58,717 nucleotides of DNA. Origin: Tubiluchus corallicola. Lineage: Eukaryota > Priapulida > Priapulimorpha > Priapulimorphida > Tubiluchidae. The stretch spans positions 126,001 to 184,717 of the forward strand of contig JAQGDQ010000351.1 in the NCBI GenBank assembly GCA_030141605.1, in the 5' to 3' direction. The notes under the pieces are model-generated. The model searched no databases. It was not told the DNA's origin and saw only the letters and a list, made by a program, of their open reading frames with translations. Both the position numbers and the translations under genes were made by a program. Shown one piece after another: positions 52,501 to 58,717 of the stretch (the stretch's first letter is position 1; each line of letters begins with the position of its first letter).

Positions 52501-55500
52501 ACTGAGGCGACCATAACTCACTCAGCCGAAACGTTTAATACAAATGCAGCCAAAAATTCTTCAGGTATCAACAAACATCGTCCTTAATGTACCTGGAAGT
52601 GCACGACTGTGTGACACATTGTTCCATCTGATAGTTCTGAGTGCCATCCCAATCTTGCATGTAAAAGCATTTTTCAAATCAAAAACTGTAATAGTCTTTT
52701 CAATCAACAAAACACCAGATTTTGAAAAATGTAATAGTTCCAGGGCCATCAGATGTAAGAAATGCAAAATTTATTAAATACATCAATGACTTCTTCAGCG
52801 AAAAATCATTAAGAAAATCAAGCGACAAAAAGTGAGCTGGTTTTCGTTAGATAAATTAACCGGCATTCAGCAGACACAATTATCAAGAATTTTGACGGAT
52901 AAATCCATAAAATTTTGTCAGGCAAAAGCGATAGGTACTCAACAGACGCAGTCAATATAAATTTCCTTATATATTTGGTAGCTCCTTCAAATGCAATCAG
53001 TGGGAGTTTTACTACACATGGTCAACTGAGCTTCAGAAAATATGTTCAGCAGAAACTTTATAGGACACAGTACATGCAAGCTTTGTCAAATATTCTCAGT
53101 AAATTTCAATGGTAGCTTTTCCAATTGATTGAAATATGACCAATAGTAGCTTCATAATACATAAATAGTAAAAGCTCTTCGAGACATTCAATAGACACTT
53201 CCTCAAGTCTAATCAAGAGAAACTTCAATAGACACAATCAGCAGCAGCTCTAATACAACACAATTAACAGAAGCTCTAATACAACACAATTAACAGAAGC
53301 TCTAATACAACACAATCAACAGAAGCTCTAATACAACACAATCAACAGAAGCTCTAATACAACACAATCAACAGAAACTCTAATACGACACAATCAACAG
53401 AAACTCTAATACGACACAATCAACAGAAGCTCTAATACGACACAATCAACAGAAGCTCTAATACGACACAATCAACAGAAGGTCTAATACAACACAATCA
53501 ACAGAAGCTCTAATACGACACAATCAACAGAAGCTCTAATACGACACAATCAACAGAAGATCTAATACGACACAATCAACAGAAGGTCTAATACGACACA
53601 ATCAACAGAAGCTCTAATACAACACAATCAACAGAAGATCTAATACGACACAATCAACAGAAGGTCTAATACGACACAATCAACAGAAGCTCTAATACGA
53701 CGCAATCAACAGAAGCTCTAATACAACACAATCAACAGAAGCTCTAATACGACACAATCAACAGAAGCTCTAATACGACACAATCAACAGAAGCTTAAAG
53801 AGACATAAAAAACAAAAGTTTCGTTACTCTACAATAAATAGAAGCTTATAAAGGCATAATCAACAGACATTTCATAGGACACAATCTACAGAAGCTTTAA
53901 CAGGCTCACTTAGTGGAAACTTTTTAGGAAAAAAAATCAACAGAAGCTTCAACAGACACAGGTAAAGAAACTTAACAGCAGCTTCAAAGTTTCACAACCA
54001 AAACAAGATTTCTGGAGTACAACTAAAAGATGGTTCATTAAAAGGAATTAATAACCAAAAAATTCCAAAATTTTTTTACGAACAGATTCTCCACAGATTC
54101 CCAAGGTAAAAAATGACAATTGAATGATATACTAACTAAAAATTCTCTTTTCACTAGTTCAGATACCAAATTAGTTTCTAAACTTGCGTCATTATTTAAC
54201 ATGTTAAAAGCATAGCCTTTTTTGTAACATGTAAACTTAACTTTGGCAGAGCGGAAAAATTTACCTTATTGGACCACCACATGCTGAGCACACAGGTACC
54301 CGTCCTGCACCTGGCTGATTCATTACACCACGTCCACGGCGTGGACCAACACCAGTGCTTCCATACCTGCTGCTAGGGGCACTGCTACCACCTCCTACAG
54401 AGAAATATTAGTTTACAGTACAGCAAAATCACATTTTTTTTCACAAGTATCACTATCAGTGAAAATAAAAACTATCAACGAAAAAGCGGAAAAGCAAAAA
54501 ACTGATATGCAAGTTTTTTGCAAATGACTATACCGTAGTAAGACATAACCTTGCTCGTAGATTAACGCAACTTGTATGGCACAGTTCAACTGAGCCAGAT
54601 TCCTACAAGCAGACGTGTACCAGATATAGTTGGTTACTCATGACAGAGGGCAGCACATGCAGACATAAAACAGCCGCGCTATGAATCAGGATTTTACTGC
54701 GGATGTGAAGACGACCAGCCCCAGTAGTGCTCGCAGATGCATTCCTATTTCGGCTCGACTGGTGTCGGTTTCCAAATGACAAGTCAAGGTAAATAACCAT
54801 CAGTTAGATGTGTCTGGTAATCCAAATGTTTTAAATGGAACACAAATTACAAAGTCTAGACATCAAATGCAGGCATTAAAAATGGAAATAAGACACTAAT
54901 TAAATGATTGCCCACAAGTTAAATTAAATCAAGAAAAAATAAATATAAAAAATCGCACATCAAAATATTTTAACTTAAAATAGGTAAGACAACTGCAGAA
55001 AAAAGTAAAACGAAATAATCGAGAAGCATATCATTAGAAAAAAAAGAGCAAATGTAGCATGATAGTCAATCAATAGTGATAATTAAGCATAAGCAATTCT
55101 CATAAAACCAAGACAAATTACAAAAAAAACCCGGCTTAAGTATGTCTGAAACAGAAAGCATGCAGTAATAATGAGTATTCTGAAAGGGCAGTAATTAGTT
55201 AGGGGCTCATCTACATAGTTTGTTCGAAAATTTCAAATTTGGTGGTAAACCATATCCGTATCTTAATGAAAATTCAACTACACCTACAGTACCTACAATT
55301 ACATGGGTTAGTTTGCGACAAAGCAACATTTAATTCGAGATCATGAATATTGTCCTATTCCTACAGTCGCGCAATAATCAAGTCAAGGGATAGTTTAGAT
55401 AGTGCTGCTCCTGCCATGTTCTGCTTGCACGATTTCCAAGTGTAGCGTTTTCTGCATCTTAGCTGCTATATGAAATTAATCTGTAGAAAAATCTGCGAGC

Positions 55501-58366
55501 AAGATTAAAATGAAAAGTTGAAAATATTCTTACGACATTTTAGAAAATAGAATGTATTCTTGTATTCCACATAAAAAGGTCACACCATGTAAGACAGTCA
55601 CAAACACCATTCTTAAAACATATGAACAGCCACACTTCATTAATGAGTTGTTTCTGATTTATAAAGACAATACAGGCATAATGAAAAGCATTAACACTGA
55701 AACAGCTAAAACTATTCTTGAAAACAGCATTTTTAAGCAATAACAATAAAAGCTTAACCACACGCCATAATGCACAAAATGCCGACAAAGCAGTTAAAAG
55801 TTTGGGATTTTTATCGTAACACTAAATGTAAAATTTTGTTTTATTTATTAGGATGAACAGACTTAAACCGGTCTGTTTACAGAAGCAACTTTTTGCAGTA
55901 AGTGGTGCAACACATACATAGGGAGACCTTTTGGAATTTAATTCTGACTGAGGTTGCAAGAATGTTTTGCTGAAAGAGTTACTCCTGCAAATGCACCAAT
56001 ACGCCCTTCTTCACCTGGAGCAGTAGGTGGAGCAGTCGGTCTCCACTGTGGCTGTCTAGATGGTGGTGGTGCAGTCGAAGCCGGCGCAAATCCACCACCA
56101 TTCTGTTTAGCAGTAGGTGGTGGTGTAGCCTTCACAACTGGCGGTGTTGTAGTTGCTGCCGATGGTGGTGGTGGCGGCGGTGGTGGTCCTACACTAGCTT
56201 GGGAAGCTACAGGTTGTGCGGGTGGAGCTATATCTGGGAAAACATGCAAAAGACATACATATACCTTAAATGCACAACAAGTTTCTGATTCATGCAGGTT
56301 TTTATGCAACATTCTTGGACATTTCAACTTTATGAAGCACATGTCATAAAAGTTACACCAAATGAAAGACACAAACTGGCTTAAACACACTTGCTAAAAA
56401 TGCTGCCACAACCTCTAATGCAATTTCAAAAAGCAACAAAGTTTAGCTGGCTTATATGACAATATACAAAAAATCACAACCACTTATATGTAATAACAGT
56501 GACACTTATGCAAAAAATTTAAATAACCAAGCATAGCACAAAACCATCATGCGATATTACAATAAGTTTGTGCAACGTTTTTGGGATCTGTTGTCACTGA
56601 AAACACACAGTTGTACACAAATAACAGCAACTGTTGCACGCTAGGCAAAAAAGCAAAAATTTTAAAGCTACATTTAAGAGATTGCCGTACTATGAGTTTT
56701 GCACAGCTAATTTCATGATGCTGTGAATGAAATGATAAATCCAATTTTTTCTGTGAAAGAAATATAGCTTCTGTATGGCTTCTGTGCCTACCTTGATTTT
56801 GTCTACAATGTAAATTAATCGTTTGTTAAAATAGTATGAAATTCATTTGTGAAGCATACATCACATACCCTAGAGTTTAACTCAGATCACCTAAATACAT
56901 AAATAGTCATTTATCCAGGGTGTGGTTGGGGCAAAGGGATTTAAAAAGGAAAAAAATGAGTGACATGGGCATTGTATTCAAACCTCAAGAAGTTGTGCAG
57001 GGCAGAGTGTATCTTGATGATATACAGATGATATGTTGAAGAGTGAAGTTATGAGACAGGATTAGTAGTGCTGACCAGAGGAAAAGGATAAACCTGGTTG
57101 CGAGATCTGATGTTTGATGTAGCATGAAGTTAGTTTGGCCACGTTCAAAGGATGGAGGAAACAAACTGAGTAAAGTATGTCACCCAACTTCGAATTCACA
57201 ATGCGATAACTGTTGGCCAGCCTAGAAAGAAGTGGTACAAAGTTATGGAAGTTGACCTCAAGGTGTGCTATCTGCAGCCTGAGCTACCAATGGCACACAC
57301 AAGTCCAGTCATCCTTATTGGAAATGTGGACTTAAATGTTGATGATGATGATGATGATGATGATGGTGATGATTATGATGGTGATGATGATGACGACGAC
57401 GACGATGATGATGAAGATGATGATGGTGGTGGTGGTGATGATGACCATGATGACGATGTAACATGTATGAGCTGACCCTAATGCCACTCTAAAAGAAGTC
57501 TGTTGCTTCTAAATATGAAGTAAAGGTCTTGCTTACAGAAAAAAAACAGCAAGACGTTCTCATTCCAAACTGGCTTCTGGTCAACACACTGACAAGCAAA
57601 GTGATTAATTCACTGCCTTAAAGCTACACACCAAGATGCATCAATTCTTCCCAGCACATATACACACATGATGTGGAACAAATTCAGCAAAGAAAAGAAA
57701 TACACAAGAGTGCAGTATCACACACAATACAGCTGTCCAAGTACAGTAAAGCAAAAGCATGTGAAAACGAAACTGTTTCTCATTTTAATAAATCATTCAG
57801 TTTTGAGTGGTTTAGACTGCTAAACTTGTATACATTCAATAATAAGAAAAGTGACAGTACTACTGTCCATGTTGGTCTACATGTGTTATGTTAAATTCGA
57901 GTTAAATGCAAAAAACTTTAAAATAAATGCTATGAAAACTATATGTGGCATTTCAAGTAGTATTCAAGTCAAATTTCAAGTGACTACAATAAAAATTACT
58001 TTTATTAGCAACAAAATCAGAAATTTTGTAAAAAATGAAAATAAATGGGTGCTAGCCTATATAGTGGAGTGTGACAGTTTCTGGGCATTTCTATAGTGAA
58101 GCATGCTTTCACAGTACATTAGAGTACTATTGACAGTACTAAACAAACAGGAATAGAAAAGAACGGAAACTTTACAGCCAGTTTACCTGGTGCACTTGAT
58201 ATTGGTGCTGGTGCAGGAGGCTGATAAGAGGGAGCAGTCCAACTTTGTGCATTTGATGCCGGTGCCGGTGCCGGAGCCGGTGCAGTGTAGTTAGAAGTTG
58301 CATTCTGATACGGTGCAGCGCCGATGTCATCACCCTCCATAGGAGGCCAAGTGAATTTTTGACCAC
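46425..58366 (-). CDS. Zasp: ZASP/Alp/Enigma-family PDZ-LIM protein, 3' part of a multi-exon gene
   Basis: Composite gene call covering eight exons listed separately. In transcript order it encodes an Ala/Pro-rich linker, a Pro-rich linker with a run of eight prolines, an Arg/Gly-rich segment, and three C-terminal LIM zinc-binding domains ending in a short tail and a TAA. Family knowledge: ZASP/Enigma proteins bind alpha-actinin through an N-terminal PDZ domain and organise the muscle Z-disc and integrin adhesion sites; the three LIM domains are C-terminal. Splice junctions are all GT/AG and codon phases agree across every junction (1-1, 1-1, 1-2, 2-0, 0-1, 1-0). The PDZ domain and ZM motif are not seen and should lie beyond the right edge, so the gene is partial. 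Introns are about 1.95, 1.62, 3.05, 1.75, 0.85-1.0 and 1.52 kb. The spacing in LIM1 favours the invertebrate Zasp type over vertebrate PDLIM5/7/LDB3. Confidence 0.93.
46920..47170. repeat. Degenerate ~18-20-bp tandem repeat in the last intron
   Basis: Recurring units related to AATTTTGGTACTGAGA (TTTTTGGTACTGCGAAA, TTTTAGCACTGGAAAAA, TTGGGTACAGAGAAAA, TGTGGTGCTGCTAAAAA). The similarity is loose and seen by eye. Confidence 0.5.
48033..48148 (-). CDS. Zasp: Zasp-like exon: end of LIM2 and first part of LIM3
   Basis: A 116-nt exon: AT completes the Asp codon after either LIM2 alternative, then 38 codons ending at ATG|GTAAGA in phase 0. It encodes WNEMFTTKCHGC, EAGDHWVEALGNNYH and SQCFKCM. This contains the CxxC of LIM3 and the His-x2-Cys-x2-Cys that follow. 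The MFTTKCHGC-type junction between LIM2 and LIM3 is a strong family signature (FSTKCHGC in vertebrate LDB3). Confidence 0.94.
49003..49123 (-). CDS. Zasp: Zasp-like alternative LIM2 exon, version A (downstream in transcript)
   Basis: A 121-nt exon, in phase 0 (acceptor TTTTATATAG), out after one base (donor AAGG|GTACGT). It encodes residues starting DCLNAMEKQYHPDCFKCARC and ending EDGLPYCEK. All LIM2 zinc ligands are intact, so it is not a decayed copy. Compared with version B the changes are R/K, W/Y, I/K, S/A, S/P, D/N, Y/F, V/L and I/L; I/K next to a zinc Cys is the most radical. The acceptor has a poor pyrimidine tract, and its branch point must lie within the 32-nt spacer or inside exon B, so use of A probably excludes use of B. 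Confidence 0.9.
49156..49276 (-). CDS. Zasp: Zasp-like alternative LIM2 exon, version B (upstream in transcript)
   Basis: A 121-nt exon, in phase 0 (acceptor AACTTTCAG), out after one base (donor AAGG|GTAAGA). It encodes residues starting DCLNAMERQWHPDCFICSRC and ending EDGIPYCEK, that is the His, four Cys and final Asp (completed by the next constitutive exon) zinc ligands of LIM2. It joins in frame after PVVG and before DWNEMF. Its twin at 49003-49123 has identical length and phases with 31 of 40 residues the same. The two should be mutually exclusive because 121 nt is not a multiple of three and because only 32 nt separate them. This copy has the stronger splice signals. Confidence 0.92.
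49434..49824. mobile_element. Foldback mariner/Tc1-like MITE in a Zasp-like intron
   Basis: A 391-bp element starting CAGGGT and ending ACCCTG, flanked by TA on both sides (49432-49433 and 49825-49826), the target duplication of IS630/Tc1/mariner elements. About 43 bp of each end align as terminal inverted repeats (CAGGGT..CC..AAAAA..TTCTC..AA.TTA.CTCA.AACC). The inverted similarity continues inward through a CCTCTTTCC block and a CAAGTGCTGCTAG block, so most of the element is one imperfect inverted repeat. There is no transposase; the 63-codon ORF inside is incidental. It lies between the LIM2 alternative exons and the preceding exon. Confidence 0.75.
51024..51210 (-). CDS. Zasp: Zasp-like exon: rest of LIM1 and start of LIM2
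   Basis: A 187-nt exon: one base to finish the Arg codon, then 62 codons, ending in phase 0 at GGA|GTGAGT. It encodes the GPFIAAIGKTW core of LIM1, zinc ligands WCPEHFIC and a following Cys, VEENGQLYCEKD, and then APRCSKCARPVVG, which begins LIM2 with a CxxC pair. Two LIM1 details depart from the standard consensus: the usual His after Trp is Cys, and the spacing to the next Cys is four residues instead of two. Both agree with my memory of Drosophila Zasp52. The exon ends exactly where the two alternative LIM2 exons begin. Confidence 0.93.
51598..51665 (-). mobile_element. tRNA-derived SINE copy
   Basis: The minus strand carries AGTTCAAATCCAGG (B box), GGTAGAGCCTTG upstream, and CTCTGTCCTGACTGTTTC downstream. 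It lies directly next to the copy at 51690-51770 in the same orientation, so it is either a second insertion or a local duplication. Confidence 0.5.
51690..51770 (-). mobile_element. tRNA-derived SINE copy
   Basis: On the minus strand GTTCAAGTCCAGG is a Pol III B box, preceded by GGTAGAGTC (A-box-like position) and followed by CTCTGTTTGACTTCTTCGCATTCTTTC. The sequence after the B box is shared with the copies at 2.6, 10.9 and 51.6 kb. Short and diverged. Confidence 0.5.
52860..53960. repeat. 26-bp intronic minisatellite with degenerate flanks
   Basis: The core, 53236-53800, is about 21 head-to-tail copies of a 26-bp unit (ACAATCAACAGAAGCTCTAA plus TACGAC). Copy variants alternate AGCTCT, AGGTCT, AGATCT and AAACTCT, and TACAAC or TACGAC. 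On both sides there are older, diverged relatives of the unit (CAACAGA.., AGAAGCTT.., GACACAATC..), showing a wider decayed array with a recently homogenised centre. It lies within the 3.05-kb intron that interrupts LIM1. Confidence 0.9.
54265..54394 (-). CDS. Zasp: Zasp-like exon: Arg/Gly-rich linker and start of LIM1
   Basis: A 130-nt exon, entering in phase 1 (acceptor CTCTGTAG) and leaving after two bases of an Arg codon (donor AATAAG|GTAAAT). It encodes a Gly/Ser-rich stretch, then GPRRGRGVMNQPGAGRVPV, then the first zinc pair of LIM1 (CSAC) and GGPI. The RGRG-x-x-NQ motif immediately before LIM1 is, from memory, characteristic of invertebrate Zasp/Alp proteins. The next exon supplies the final A of the Arg codon, giving the family signature IRGPF. 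Confidence 0.9.
56015..56233 (-). CDS. Zasp: Zasp-like exon: proline-rich linker with octaproline run
   Basis: A 219-nt phase 1-1 exon (73 codons). It follows the acceptor TTTTCCCAG and ends at the donor CCAG|GTGAAG. It encodes a Pro/Ala/Thr-rich linker with eight consecutive prolines near its start, then TPPPTAKQNGGG and a SRQPQWRP segment. Proline runs of this kind can bind profilin, SH3 or EVH1 domains, but that is inference. The frame stays open past the chosen donor for 24 more codons to a TAA near 55941, so a later donor or an intron-retaining short isoform is possible. A second possible phase-1 donor lies about 16 nt downstream (ATTG|GTGCAT). Confidence 0.8.
57030..57475 (+). mobile_element. 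Decayed non-LTR retrotransposon 3' end with GAT tail
   Basis: On the plus strand one frame (57134-57300) reads FGHVQRMEETN, a stop, then VGQPRKKWYKVMEVDLK. This matches the familiar C-terminal pattern (W/F-GH-V-RM ... GRP-K-W ... DL) of many LINE reverse transcriptases. It is followed by LNVDDDDDDD and a GAT/GAC triplet run (57340-57460), which I read as the expanded 3' tail. It is antisense to the host gene within the first intron seen. In-frame stops make it a relic. Confidence 0.6.
58187..58366 (-). CDS. Zasp: Zasp-like exon: Ala/Pro-rich linker (first exon seen)
   Basis: The exon encodes about 60 residues, starting in a stretch containing QKFTWPPMEGDD and continuing through alternating Pro-Ala (APAPAPA) to SSAP. 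The donor is CAG|GTAAAC at 58187/58186 and leaves one base, which joins the AT of the next exon to make an Asp codon. The 3' splice site chosen is ...TTCCGCAAG at 58367; it gives a 180-nt phase 1-1 exon. An alternative acceptor about 35 nt further upstream (GGGGGAG) would lengthen it. Low-complexity Pro/Ala spacers of this kind lie between the PDZ/ZM part and the LIM part in the family. The start boundary is less certain than the end. Confidence 0.75.
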
Positions 58367-58717
58367 CTTGCGGAATAAACAAATACCCAAATACAGTGGA
58401 GGCTCCCCCAAAAAAGAAGTCACAGGTTGATGATGGCTGACAGTATGCCACAAAAGAGGTCATTTGCACAGCAGTAAATATGAAACCAAATCACAAAAAA
58501 ACAAAAATGAAGATTAAAGCAGAGTTGTGATTATCCAAGACGATTCACCGCACAGAATAAAGCAAAGAACAATGAGCATAAAATAAACAGTAAACAAAAT
58601 TAAAAAATATTTTACTTTCAATCCCAAATTTATAACTATTGTACTGAAAAATTTAGATCGAACAGTTGCAAAACTTAAAAAGCTTTTTTGACAACCAGTT
58701 TCTTTGGAAAAAGGGTC

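Noticed and set aside
54603-54800. Minus-strand frame with a Ser/Arg/Asn-rich stretch, considered as an extra linker exon
   Set aside because: No acceptor/donor pair gives a phase-compatible exon with convincing signals, and the rest of the frame is not family-like.
55954-56349. Gly-rich plus-strand frame of 131 codons
   Set aside because: It is antisense to the proline-rich exon of the Zasp-like gene; poly-Gly mirrors poly-Pro.

Overview
This is a eukaryotic (animal) genomic window. It is AT-rich and dominated by non-coding DNA. The only gene I can identify is spread over small exons with GT/AG introns of about 0.85-3 kb. That gene is the 3' part of a ZASP/Alp/Enigma-family gene (PDZ and LIM domain protein, Z-disc scaffold), read on the minus strand from the right edge to about 45.7 kb. 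Its three LIM domains look most like the invertebrate Zasp type. The LIM1 Cys-rich spacing and the Arg/Gly-rich linker before LIM1 are what I remember of Drosophila Zasp52. I infer an invertebrate bilaterian, probably a protostome, but the exact group is not resolved.

Layout: 1-45.6 kb has no recognisable protein-coding gene. It holds decayed retroelements (a CR1/Jockey-like LINE C-terminus at 13.6-14.1 kb, a LINE-like 3' tail at 33.6-33.8 kb, tRNA-derived SINE copies), fragments resembling widespread invertebrate repeats (9.1-9.5, 27.6 and 43.3 kb), four perfect inverted-repeat hairpins (11.9, 13.8, 20.5 and 42.65 kb), and many microsatellites: GA, GT, GAT, TTATG/TTACG, two large TTTAC arrays at 39.5-40.35 kb and CAA/CAG/GAC triplets at 40.9-42.1 kb. 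Two stretches (18.56-19.0 kb plus strand; 41.56-41.82 kb minus strand) look protein-like but I do not recognise them.

45.7-58.7 kb is the Zasp-like gene. In transcript order the exons are two Ala/Pro-rich linker exons (58366-58187, 56233-56015), a linker plus start-of-LIM1 exon (54394-54265), an end-of-LIM1 plus start-of-LIM2 exon (51210-51024), two alternative exons for the rest of LIM2 (49276-49156 and 49123-49003), LIM3 first part (48148-48033) and the terminal exon (46511-46425). All junction phases agree. The N-terminal PDZ/ZM part lies beyond the right edge. The introns carry a foldback mariner-like MITE, a 26-bp minisatellite, SINE copies and a degenerate LINE end with a GAT tail.

The most interesting observation is the pair of LIM2 exons. 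Both are 121 nt, share entry and exit phases, differ at 9 of 40 residues, and lie only 32 nt apart. Including both would break the frame, and the gap looks too short to splice. This is the classic architecture of mutually exclusive exons, here swapping half of a zinc-binding LIM domain in a muscle scaffold protein.
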